The position numbers were made by a program, and so were the translations under genes. DNA of 9,529 bases, taken from positions 1 to 9,529 of the forward strand of contig JAHFAB010000046.1 in assembly GCA_023250795.1 (NCBI GenBank), written 5' to 3'. Shown piece by piece: positions 1 to 5,592 of this stretch (positions are counted from its first letter, which is position 1; each line of letters starts with the position of its first letter). Source of the DNA: Bacteriovoracaceae bacterium (GTDB taxonomy: Bacteria; Bdellovibrionota; UBA1018). The notes beneath the pieces were generated by a model. The model did no database searches, had not been told where the DNA came from, and saw nothing but the letters and a program-made list of their open reading frames with translations.

Positions 1-2
1 CT

Positions 3-224
3 GGGGAAAGCGATGGTTCAGATTTGGCGGTCATAGGGTATCTGAGTAATAAAATTAAAGCGTTACAAGATGAATATCAAGTGTTTCAGAGTCACCCCCA
101 TAGGCCCGAAGGGTTTCGAGTCATGCAATACCCTAAGGATGTAAACCGCCTCTGGCAGGTACTTGGGATGGCTCAAAACGAAATGCAACCTCATGTAAAT
201 ATTGAACTAAAAAAAGCCAGTTGA
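3..224 (+). CDS. C-terminal fragment of an unrecognised protein (5' end outside window)
   Basis: The reading frame is open from base 3 to a TGA at 222-224 and gives about 73 residues. The only possible internal start is a TTG at 24 with no Shine-Dalgarno sequence, so this is better read as the end of a gene that begins before the window. The visible part is charged and probably helical (an LSNKIKALQDEYQVF stretch), followed by HPHRPEG and a tail rich in polar residues. There is no signal peptide, membrane segment or cysteine cluster. I do not recognise the family. The next gene starts about 70 nt downstream on the same strand, and a possible promoter lies between them, so it may be a separate transcription unit. 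Confidence 0.6.
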   Translation, partial: GESDGSDLAVIGYLSNKIKALQDEYQVFQSHPHRPEGFRVMQYPKDVNRLWQVLGMAQNEMQPHVNIELKKAS

Positions 225-239
225 TTCGTGTCATAATAC

Positions 240-272
240 TTGACTAATAAACTATATTTATGTAAAAACATA
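240..272 (+). promoter_or_regulatory. Possible promoter and small hairpin upstream of the metalloprotease gene
   Basis: TTGACT at 240-245 is followed 17 bp later by TAAAAA (263-268), a weak sigma70-like pair with four of six matches in the -10 box. The same place holds a small inverted repeat, TATGT-AAAA-ACATA at 259-272. The surrounding 225-282 is AT-rich and non-coding. The promoter is a guess from spacing and resemblance only. Confidence 0.3.
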
Positions 273-297
273 CGCCGGATGTGTGGTGTGTGTGAAA

Positions 298-1095
298 ATG
301 AGTTGTAGACGGATTTTATTTTTATCGCTTTTAGTTTGGAGTTTCCCCTCCTGCTCTCCCCATAAAACAAACGTAGATCCAGTCAATTGTCCGCTCATTT
401 CCCACGATCAAAAAGATTCGTTTGAGGCCCCCATTCAAGAAGAGTTTCCAGCCAAAGTTTGGATAGACCCTCGATTTACAGCTGAGCAAAGGCGATTGAT
501 TGTACAAGGTTTTGAAAAATGGAATGCTTTCGGTCAGGAAAAAGAACATAAAGCTTTCTTTGAAATTCAAAATGCTTCTTCCATGGTTGACTTTGCAAGC
601 ACTGATCCTACTGATTGTCAGAGTATGCCAGGGTCGCCCGATTCGATACGAGTATATTTGGAAAACTCTGAGGAACGTTGGACAAGTCTTCATTTAGTAG
701 AAAAAAATGATGATCCCACTAAAGTGGTCTCACATCCTGCAATAACATTGCGCTGCACAGTGCGTAATGACACAGAAAATCTGGGCAACCTAGAAAAACA
801 AGTCATATTAATAAATACGAATTATCTAAATAAAATCAATGGAAAACCCAGCGGTGTAGACCAAACCGTCAGTGTTGTTACTCATGAAGTAGGTCATAGC
901 TTAGGCTTGAAACACAGTTGTCAAGCCGGGTCCAATGATAATGGAAATTACATTTCTTGTAATAATATTAATTCGAATGCAGCTCACCCTTATCGGAAAG
1001 CCTTGATGTTTCCTTCATTAACGAGTAATGAGGTAAAGGAAGATCTGAGCACAAATGATAAGGAAAGGGCTAATTGCCTTTATCGAAATGAATGA
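298..1095 (+). CDS. Putative exported/lipoprotein metzincin-type zinc metalloprotease
   Basis: This is a predicted zinc endopeptidase of the matrixin-like (M10) metzincin type, about 265 residues. The zinc motif HEVGHSLGLKH (residues about 196-206 from this start) supplies three His ligands and the catalytic Glu. It is followed by a plausible Met-turn, ALMFPSL, at about residue 236. The end (LSTNDKERANCLY) resembles the last helix of M10 catalytic domains. The N-terminus is a short positive segment (SCRR), a hydrophobic core, then FPSC, an imperfect lipobox, so the mature protein is probably lipid-anchored or secreted. Several further cysteines could form disulfides outside the cytoplasm. I chose ATG 298 because it places the signal correctly; in-frame GTG codons at 283 and 292 lie in a GT-rich run and are alternatives. 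No strong Shine-Dalgarno is visible. The stop overlaps the next gene (ATGA). The physiological substrate is unknown. Confidence 0.72.
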   Translation: MSCRRILFLSLLVWSFPSCSPHKTNVDPVNCPLISHDQKDSFEAPIQEEFPAKVWIDPRFTAEQRRLIVQGFEKWNAFGQEKEHKAFFEIQNASSMVDFASTDPTDCQSMPGSPDSIRVYLENSEERWTSLHLVEKNDDPTKVVSHPAITLRCTVRNDTENLGNLEKQVILINTNYLNKINGKPSGVDQTVSVVTHEVGHSLGLKHSCQAGSNDNGNYISCNNINSNAAHPYRKALMFPSLTSNEVKEDLSTNDKERANCLYRNE

Positions 1096-1736
1096 TTTTA
1101 CTTGCGCTTTCTGCTGGACTTGTCGGGTTAATCCATTCTTTAGCACCAGGCCATTGGTTGCCTGTGGTCTTATTAGCAAAAAGTAGAAAATGGGGTTTGA
1201 GAAAGGCGATTTTAGGTGCCTTAGTTGCTTGTTCTGGGCATATTCTTATTTCGATCACATTGGCTGCTCTTGCCATTCAGATGGGTTCTGCTTATTTGGC
1301 AAAACTTGATTTGGAAAAACAGGAACATCAAATTGAGCATTATTCAGGGATTTTGTTGATGATCTTTGGACTCATCTATTCATGGGTTGCCTATCAACGT
1401 CATAGCCGATGCAAAGGGCACACACATCATGGACCTTCACTGGGACCTTCGCTAGCAAAAAAAGAAAAAGGTCCGTATTTATTTTTGTTTTCATTGGGCC
1501 TTTCACCTTGCGTCGCTGTGTTGCCTCTTTTTATTGCTGCTGCTCCCTTTGGCATTTTGAGTCTGCTTTTATCGGTGGCTGCTTTCATATTCGGAGTGGT
1601 TTTGGCTTTAGTGGGTTCTACGGTTCTTGTTTCGATGGGGCTCATGAAGTTAGATCATCCCCTGTTTGAGCACTTTGGAGATGTCATGACAGGTTTTTGT
1701 GTATCTGCGATGGGTATTATTCTTTTTTATTTATAA
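1092..1736 (+). CDS. NicO/UreH-like integral membrane protein, putative metal transporter
   Basis: This 214-residue protein has about six hydrophobic segments, near residues 1-18, 38-64, 84-101, 128-152, 154-184 and 195-214. The first helix carries HSLAPGHW (His15, His21), like the H-x-x-x-P-G-H motif of NicO/RcnA and UreH-type nickel/cobalt transporters. After the third helix comes a His-rich loop, RHSRCKGHTHHG (residues 103-114), as expected for a metal-handling loop. The fourth helix contains GLSPC, the second signature seen in this and the related TauE/SafE-like group. The inferred role is divalent metal movement across the inner membrane, but the substrate cannot be read from sequence. 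The ATG overlaps the stop of the metalloprotease gene (ATGA) and has no Shine-Dalgarno of its own, so translation is probably coupled. The 3' end overlaps the convergent flavoenzyme gene by 10 bp, with no terminator hairpin visible between them. Confidence 0.68.
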   Translation: MILLALSAGLVGLIHSLAPGHWLPVVLLAKSRKWGLRKAILGALVACSGHILISITLAALAIQMGSAYLAKLDLEKQEHQIEHYSGILLMIFGLIYSWVAYQRHSRCKGHTHHGPSLGPSLAKKEKGPYLFLFSLGLSPCVAVLPLFIAAAPFGILSLLLSVAAFIFGVVLALVGSTVLVSMGLMKLDHPLFEHFGDVMTGFCVSAMGIILFYL

Positions 1737-2758
1737 GCCTCAGTGTAGGTGCTCCTGCTTTTTTCAGAGGTGAAAGAATTAAGCCGCTCTATGTTGACAT
1801 AATATTCTTTTACAATCTGATGAACAATTTCCTTTGCTGAAAGGAGTTCGTCGATGAGTCCCACGCCTTGGCCTGCACTCCAAACTTCTTTATAGGTAGG
1901 ACCTAAGATCGCTTTTTTGAGGGATTCTGATCCGATCCAATGCCGCAACATTCTGACATATTTTTTAGTTTTAGGATTTTTGAGAAGCGCAGTTTCTAGC
2001 CAGCTCAGCTCTAGTCCCTGTTTTTCTATGTAAGCTGTGTTGATGACTGAAAGGGGAGTCCCCGAGATTTTTTTGGTGAGGACGATGTCTTCTGGATCTG
2101 CATTAAGAATTGCATTTTTATAGGACAGATCCACTTTGGCTTCGTGAGAGGCAATGAAACGAGTTCCAATTTGAACAGCTGATGCACCAAGGGCGAGTGC
2201 TGCTGCGAGTTGGCTTCCATTGGTAATCCCACCGGCAGCCACGACCGGTATACGGAGGTGCTTTTTCAAGTAAGGGATGAGCACCAGAGGCGAAATAGGG
2301 CCTGCGTGTCCTCCCGCTCCTGCCGACACGGCGATGACTCCATCCGCTCCGAGATCTTCTACTTTTTTTGCATAGTTCAGAGTGGTGACGTCGCAAAAAA
2401 CTTTAGATCCCACTTGGTGCATGGTTTGAATCGTGTCTTTTGGGCTTCCAAGTGAGGTGATGATAAATGGGACTTTTTCTTCCGCACAAATTTTCAGATC
2501 ATCCGCGTGTCGCAGATTGGATTGATTGACGATCAAGTTAACAGCATAGGGCTTGTCTGTTTTACTTTTGACGTCTTGGATCGCTTTTCTAAATTCTTCT
2601 GGAGTTCGCCAGTTCAGTGAGGGCATCCCCCCAATTCCGCCGGCTTCGCTGACAGCAGAGACGAGCACCGAGTCGCTGACGAGGAACATGGGTCCTGCGA
2701 TGATGGGATATTTGCAGCCAATGAGATTTGTGAATTCAGTTTGAATGGGTGAAAGCAT
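1727..2758 (-). CDS. Nitronate monooxygenase-like FMN protein (2-nitropropane dioxygenase/FabK superfamily)
   Basis: This 343-residue TIM-barrel flavoprotein has the normal family length. Visible motifs are the N-terminal YPIIAGPM (residues 18-24), SEAGGIGG (38-45), the catalytic-loop signature SAGAGGHAG with His151, the FMN phosphate-binding AAGGI (175-179) and GASAVQIGTRF (191-201), and the C-terminal SAGQGVGLI (294-302). In known nitronate monooxygenases the His of the GGHAG motif is the catalytic base that oxidises alkyl nitronates using FMN and oxygen. FabK-type enoyl-ACP reductases share this fold, so the exact substrate is not certain. There is no signal peptide, so it is cytoplasmic. 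The ATG lies inside the last codons of the upstream methyltransferase gene (23-nt overlap) and has only a weak GAG next to it, which suggests translational coupling. It is the last gene of the mazE-mazF-methyltransferase unit. Confidence 0.85.
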   Translation of the reverse strand: MLSPIQTEFTNLIGCKYPIIAGPMFLVSDSVLVSAVSEAGGIGGMPSLNWRTPEEFRKAIQDVKSKTDKPYAVNLIVNQSNLRHADDLKICAEEKVPFIITSLGSPKDTIQTMHQVGSKVFCDVTTLNYAKKVEDLGADGVIAVSAGAGGHAGPISPLVLIPYLKKHLRIPVVAAGGITNGSQLAAALALGASAVQIGTRFIASHEAKVDLSYKNAILNADPEDIVLTKKISGTPLSVINTAYIEKQGLELSWLETALLKNPKTKKYVRMLRHWIGSESLKKAILGPTYKEVWSAGQGVGLIDELLSAKEIVHQIVKEYYVNIERLNSFTSEKSRSTYTEAYK

Positions 2759-3959
2759 CTCGAGATCTTAAAATAGAAATCATCGATTGTGTATCATAAT
2801 CTAAGAGGGAGAGCCCAGGCAGGGGTTTCGAATGAGGGGGGGCAGATACTCTGGGGCCGACTTTTTCTTTTAGGGCGTAGATTGCGTCTTCTGCTCGGAG
2901 TCCTACTTTTTGTAGGAGTAGGTCGGCTCGGGCGAGGCTTTGCGTGAGTTCGGGCCAAGTTTTTTCTAATGAGAGTTGAGGATCGTTTAAATTTAAATCT
3001 GCTTTATGGGTTTTCTGCAACCAGAGTATCGGGTTGGTGCAAAGTTCTAGGAGATCGTCTAAAATTTGTAGCTTTACCCAGGGAGATAGCGCTTGAGTTT
3101 GGGGGAGGAGTTCTTCTAAAAAACTCGAGCGTGAAGTTTCAGTTTGAGTTTCACCGATGAGACGGAGGCTCGACTGAAAGGCGGCTTTTTCCCACTCGAG
3201 TGGGGAGAGAGGGTTTTCAAGAGAGTGGAAAAATGCGTCGATGATACCGGTGCACGTATTGGTTTCAGGCTGACTCAGAAAACAAGATCTGAGGGGATGG
3301 TGGAGTGGGAGATTGGAAATGGCTCGTTGAGCTTTTTGTACTAAATTTTTAGAATTTTGTGTGAGTCCTTGCGATTTTAGAAACTCCGATGTCTGTCTCA
3401 TCCAGATGCGGCTTTGCTTGGGGTAGGTCACTAGTCTCAGGATCCCGCTTGGTTGCAACCAGGAGCTGAGTTTTTTGAGGAGCGTAGCTGGATCCTCTAC
3501 GTGATGGAGGATGTTGGAGGCGATGATGTAATCAAAGCTTTCTCCTTCCCATTGGTTAAGGTCCGCTTGAATGAAGCGGATGGGTGCGATTCTGTTTTTA
3601 TGAAACGGGCGAAGCACTCGGTTTGAAAGTCTCGCGATCTGAGTCCTTGTTTTTAAGATTTCTAGCGATTTCTGGCTCAGGTCAAGAGCTACGATTTCTT
3701 TGGCTAGTGGATGAGCTTGTGCAACGATTAGACCTTCGAGAGTGCCTGCGCCAGCGACTAAGATTTTTATGTTTTCGTGAGACGGGTTTGGGTGAGTGGG
3801 CTTGGCCTGAGTTTTTAAAAACCGGGAGGCGATTTCATAACTCAGAGATTTCCCCTGGTTTCTTTGAGGCAGTGCAAACCGAGAGATGGGGGGGTAAGGG
3901 AATCTTTCGTATTGCAGTCGGACTGGGTCTAAATTTTCTGGGTGGGGTGTTGTCATCAT
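2736..3959 (-). CDS. Class I SAM-dependent methyltransferase with long C-terminal region
   Basis: This is a predicted S-adenosylmethionine-dependent methyltransferase of 407 residues. The N-terminus has QYERFPYPP (about residues 16-24), the QYE-x-x-PYP element seen before the methyltransferase domain in some class I proteins. Motif I is ILVAGAGTLEG (66-76), the acidic end of beta-2 is VALDLS (90-95), QADL follows at 131-134, and motif IV is DYIIASNILHHVEDP (143-157). The post-domain LQPSGILRLVTYP (168-180) also fits. Residues about 190-407 do not match anything I recognise and are rich in Leu, Ser and Gln. The frame is open further upstream, to 4031, but that would run into mazF; ATG 3959 (or 3956, since the start is ATGATG) lies 19 nt after the mazF stop, with GGCGGGA upstream. 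The substrate is unknown. The gene overlaps the flavoenzyme gene and sits between it and mazF. Confidence 0.82.
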   Translation of the reverse strand: MMTTPHPENLDPVRLQYERFPYPPISRFALPQRNQGKSLSYEIASRFLKTQAKPTHPNPSHENIKILVAGAGTLEGLIVAQAHPLAKEIVALDLSQKSLEILKTRTQIARLSNRVLRPFHKNRIAPIRFIQADLNQWEGESFDYIIASNILHHVEDPATLLKKLSSWLQPSGILRLVTYPKQSRIWMRQTSEFLKSQGLTQNSKNLVQKAQRAISNLPLHHPLRSCFLSQPETNTCTGIIDAFFHSLENPLSPLEWEKAAFQSSLRLIGETQTETSRSSFLEELLPQTQALSPWVKLQILDDLLELCTNPILWLQKTHKADLNLNDPQLSLEKTWPELTQSLARADLLLQKVGLRAEDAIYALKEKVGPRVSAPPHSKPLPGLSLLDYDTQSMISILRSRDAFTHSN

Positions 3960-3978
3960 TTTAAATGGGTCCCGCCGA

Positions 3979-4299
3979 TTATGAAAAGATCTCAGACAAA
4001 GTGGAAAGAATTTTTTTCCGTGTTTTTTCATCTAAAAAACCGATTTTTTTGATGAGCCTTTTTTTATCCACAGTTCGAATTTGGTCCAGCACAATTTGAC
4101 ATTCCTTGGAATTAAAAGAGCAAGTCACTCTTGATGGATAGTTTCTAATGGATGTGGTCATAGGGGCGACGATTACAGTGTCAATGAACTCGTTCATTTC
4201 ATTGGGCGATATGATGGTGCAGGGTCTTGTTTTTTTGATTTCTTTACCAAAGGTTGGGTCTAATGAAATCCAAAAAACTTCGAATCTTTTTACTTCCAC
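3979..4299 (-). CDS. mazF: MazF/PemK-family endoribonuclease toxin
   Basis: This 106-residue protein has the typical length of a MazF toxin, which cleaves mRNA at short specific sequences. The characteristic pieces are all present: KRFEVFWISLDPTFG at residues 4-18, IKKTRPC with Arg25, IISPNEMN, VIVAPMTTS (43-50), CQIVLDQIRTVDKKRL, and a helical end (TLSEIFS). Arg25 and the Thr in APMTTS correspond to the catalytic positions of the family, so the toxin looks intact. I chose GTG 4299 because AGAGGA lies six bases upstream and the resulting N-terminus VEVKRFEV matches the family. An ATG at 4305 and a GTG at 4320 would have badly placed ribosome sites. The start overlaps the antitoxin stop by 10 bp, a standard coupling for this module. 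It is probably controlled from the promoter in front of mazE. Confidence 0.93.
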   Translation of the reverse strand: MEVKRFEVFWISLDPTFGKEIKKTRPCTIISPNEMNEFIDTVIVAPMTTSIRNYPSRVTCSFNSKECQIVLDQIRTVDKKRLIKKIGFLDEKTRKKILSTLSEIFS

Positions 4300-4559
4300 T
4301 CCCATTCCTCTCGATCCCACCGAGTGGGCTGAAGATCTATGTCTTTGTCTATGAGCTGATCGTCTTTATTTGTAGTCATTTTTTTAAACGCTAACGCCCA
4401 TCCTTTTCTTTTCTTTTGAACAGGTCTTAAAATTAAAGTATCTCCATTGACTTCAATTTCAATTTCGTTTTTAATGTTGCACTGCCCCAGTAGTAATTTA
4501 GGAATTCTTATTCCTTTCGAGTTTCCAATTTGAACTACTTTGGCTTTCAGCGTAGACAT
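4290..4559 (-). CDS. mazE: MazE-like AbrB/SpoVT-fold antitoxin
   Basis: This 89-residue antitoxin has two parts. Residues 1-48 form the AbrB/MazE swapped-hairpin DNA-binding domain, with KVVQIGNSKGIRIPK as the signature and IEIEVNGDTLILRP as the second beta hairpin. Residues about 50-89 are an acidic, probably disordered tail ending in WDREEWEWK, the toxin-binding type of tail seen in this family. In such pairs the antitoxin dimer binds and neutralises MazF and represses its own promoter. ATG 4559 is supported by the family N-terminus (MSTLKAKVVQIG). No Shine-Dalgarno precedes it, and the predicted transcription start coincides with the ATG, so the mRNA is probably leaderless. mazF follows with a 10-bp overlap. 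Confidence 0.92.
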   Translation of the reverse strand: MSTLKAKVVQIGNSKGIRIPKLLLGQCNIKNEIEIEVNGDTLILRPVQKKRKGWALAFKKMTTNKDDQLIDKDIDLQPTRWDREEWEWK

Positions 4560-4594
4560 AATTACAGTGTAATTACTTAGGCACGAGTTGTCAA
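4557..4594 (-). promoter_or_regulatory. mazEF promoter, predicted leaderless
   Basis: Read on the - strand, TTGACA (4594-4589, a perfect -35) is followed by a 17-bp spacer and TACACT (4571-4566, four of six -10 matches). Seven bases after the -10 comes the A of the mazE ATG at 4559, the usual place for +1. The absence of any Shine-Dalgarno in this stretch agrees with a leaderless transcript. The boxes are seen in the sequence; the start point is inferred from spacing. Confidence 0.7.
4559..4575. promoter_or_regulatory. Palindromic operator overlapping mazE -10 and start codon
   Basis: TAATTACA-G-TGTAATTA is a perfect 17-bp palindrome (8-bp arms, one central base). It covers the whole predicted -10 box and touches the first base of the mazE start codon. 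AbrB/MazE-fold antitoxins bind such AT-rich palindromes to repress their own operon, so this is the natural candidate for the MazE or MazE-MazF binding site. The palindrome is seen directly; the binding protein is inferred. Confidence 0.72.
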
Positions 4595-4642
4595 GGCTAA
4601 CTTTTAGTAGGTAGGGTGGTGTAACCGGTCAGTTTTTGGTAG

Positions 4643-4783
4643 ATTGAGTAAGAATTTCAGGAGTTAAAAAAGAAGGTCCCAGTCACGTTAAAGGAGAATA
4701 GCAGGAAGCTATGCGATGACCTCATGGATGAGTACCCACGTGACTGGGACCTTCTTTTTTAACTCCTGAAATTCTTACTCAAT
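4643..4783. repeat. Long perfect inverted repeat (46-bp arms, 49-nt loop)
   Basis: The left arm (4643-4688) and right arm (4738-4783) are exact reverse complements over 46 bases, separated by a 49-nt loop (4689-4737). The inner half of each arm has terminator shape on both strands: a run of six A, the GC-richer stem GAAGGTCCCAGTCACGT, the loop, the matching stem, then a run of six T. The pairing continues for another 23 bp beyond these runs. The loop holds a small hairpin, ATAGC-AGGAA-GCTAT (4698-4712). The element begins three bases past the stop of the DUF971 gene and ends 49 bp before the mazE -35 box. It may act as a bidirectional terminator or insulator, or it may be a small non-autonomous mobile element. 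No clear target-site duplication is visible. Confidence 0.9.
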
Positions 4784-4786
4784 TAA

Positions 4787-5101
4787 CTAAGAACTCAGCG
4801 TTCTTCCATGCTTTCTACAAAGATCATTGAGCCGATCAAAGTGATACATTCCGGTCGAATGGTTGTCGCTCCAGAAAATTTGGACGGCGTATTTTCCTAC
4901 GAGCTGAACATGGGTGGGTTTGACGTCAAAGGGAATGTTTTCAATTTTGAGAACTCGTTTTCCCGTGTGTTCATCGACACACGAGGCGCAAGGACATTCG
5001 AATCTAAGGTCAACAAAGCCAATGGCAAACCTCTCCCCGTCATCCCACGCGACGAGCATTTCGGTTTCGGAGAGTTTATCAATTCGAGTTGGAGTTTTCA
5101 C
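4787..5101 (-). CDS. DUF971 / gamma-butyrobetaine hydroxylase-like N-terminal domain protein
   Basis: This 104-residue protein matches the stand-alone DUF971 (GBBH-like N) family. It has an N-terminal beta region ending in the W-x-D-G motif (VAWDDGERF), then LRFECPCASCVDEHTG, then PFDVKPTHVQLVGKYAVQIFWSDNHSTGMY. Cys36, Cys38, Cys41 and His81 have the same spacing as the zinc ligands in the N-terminal domain of gamma-butyrobetaine hydroxylase, so it probably binds zinc or another metal. No oxygenase domain follows, which is normal for bacterial members. Their function is unclear; some are found near iron-sulfur assembly genes or fused to Mrp-type ATPases. The GTG start at 5101 fits the family N-terminus, though no good Shine-Dalgarno is visible and a hairpin lies in its leader (5117-5167). 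The stop is three bases from the long palindrome. Confidence 0.85.
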   Translation of the reverse strand: MKTPTRIDKLSETEMLVAWDDGERFAIGFVDLRFECPCASCVDEHTGKRVLKIENIPFDVKPTHVQLVGKYAVQIFWSDNHSTGMYHFDRLNDLCRKHGRTLSS

Positions 5102-5116
5102 AGACGCTTAGAATAC

Positions 5117-5167
5117 CACCCAGAAATTTCGCTAGAAAATATTTCCAGCTAGCAAAATTTCTGGGTG
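5117..5167. repeat. Hairpin with 19-bp near-perfect arms between DUF971 gene and small exported-protein gene
   Basis: CACCCAGAAATTTCGCTAG (5117-5135) pairs with CTAGCAAAATTTCTGGGTG (5149-5167) with one C-A mismatch (5130/5154). The loop is 13 nt (5136-5148). The structure fills most of the 78-bp gap between two same-strand genes, 12 bases past the stop of the upstream one and 15 before the GTG of the DUF971 gene. No T-run follows on the - strand, so it is not a classical intrinsic terminator. It may be an RNA processing or stabilising element, a rho-linked stop or a protein-binding site. Confidence 0.75.
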
Positions 5168-5179
5168 ATGTTTAATTTA

Positions 5180-5476
5180 TTACTTTCTCTGAAGCGTGTA
5201 AGCGCAGCTTTCATCGTATAGTTTCATCTGAGTCACTAATCGATAACTCTTCGTAGAAATATAAAGCAAGCGATAGAGTGGCTCCTTAGTATACACAGGA
5301 TCATTAGGATCTGAAGAAACGTTTGGATCTGGTGTCCAAGATTCAAACGTACAAGGTGCGATCACTTGGCAAAGATCCCTCTTTGTACAGTCATCCCATC
5401 TTTTAGAGTGGTCTGCACGCGCAACAACGCCCATACCTAAAACAAATAGAACAAATAAAAGGACATTTTTTTTCAT
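5180..5476 (-). CDS. Small exported protein with four cysteines, unknown function
   Basis: This 98-residue protein has a clear Sec signal peptide: MKKN, a hydrophobic core (VLLFVLFVLGMGVV), and a probable cleavage after ARA before DHSKRW. The mature part of about 77 residues has four cysteines (30, 36, 42, 91), enough for two disulfides, and an acidic, Pro-rich middle (residues 47-62). I do not recognise the family. The frame is open further upstream, to 5755, but that region overlaps the divergent Sco gene and has no sense as a protein. ATG 5476 is supported by the signal peptide and by GGAGGG eight bases upstream. It is transcribed divergently from the oxidase operon from a shared 117-bp region, so a periplasmic or envelope role linked to it is possible but unproven. 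Confidence 0.75.
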   Translation of the reverse strand: MKKNVLLFVLFVLGMGVVARADHSKRWDDCTKRDLCQVIAPCTFESWTPDPNVSSDPNDPVYTKEPLYRLLYISTKSYRLVTQMKLYDESCAYTLQRK

Positions 5477-5569
5477 GGATTTTTCCCTCCCCATAGTTTT
5501 CGGTCCCCTAACGGATCTCATACATGAAAGTTGGGCCTCTGTACACTTCTTCTTGACTTGAAGTGACTG

Positions 5570-5592
5570 GGATTCTAAAAAGGAGAGAATCC
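5570..5592 (+). promoter_or_regulatory. Hairpin presenting the Sco gene ribosome-binding site
   Basis: GGATTCT (5570-5576) and AGAATCC (5586-5592) form a perfect 7-bp stem, extendable by a G-T pair (5569/5593). The 9-nt loop AAAAAGGAG contains the core of the Shine-Dalgarno sequence, and the ATG (5594) follows directly. Pairing of this leader would hide part of the AGGAGAG site and the base next to the start, and so could tune translation. The structure is seen in sequence; a regulatory effect is only inferred. Confidence 0.4.

Noticed and set aside
1727..1800. Terminator between the convergent transporter and flavoenzyme genes
   Set aside because: The coding regions overlap by 10 bp and I found no GC-rich stem with a T-run there.
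3584..3964. 126-residue open frame on the + strand
   Set aside because: It is antisense to the methyltransferase core, which has clear motifs on the other strand; no ribosome site or recognisable domain.
3960..4031. N-terminal extension of the methyltransferase by 24 residues
   Set aside because: It would overlap the well-supported 3' end of mazF and begins with a basic stretch unlike the family; ATG 3959 comes right after the mazF stop.
4303..4320. Earlier mazF starts (GTG 4320, ATG 4305)
   Set aside because: ATG 4305 touches its AGGA with no spacing and GTG 4320 has no ribosome site; GTG 4299 has correct spacing and the family N-terminus.
4643..4783. Integron attC site or REPIN
   Set aside because: The outer ends lack the attC core-site consensus, and the single arms do not fold into REP hairpins; GTAG occurs only on the left side.
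5553..5581. TTGACT with TAAAAA 17 bp later as the promoter of the oxidase operon
   Set aside because: The start would fall at about 5588, removing the Shine-Dalgarno at 5581-5587, and the -10 is poor; no better promoter could be chosen by eye.
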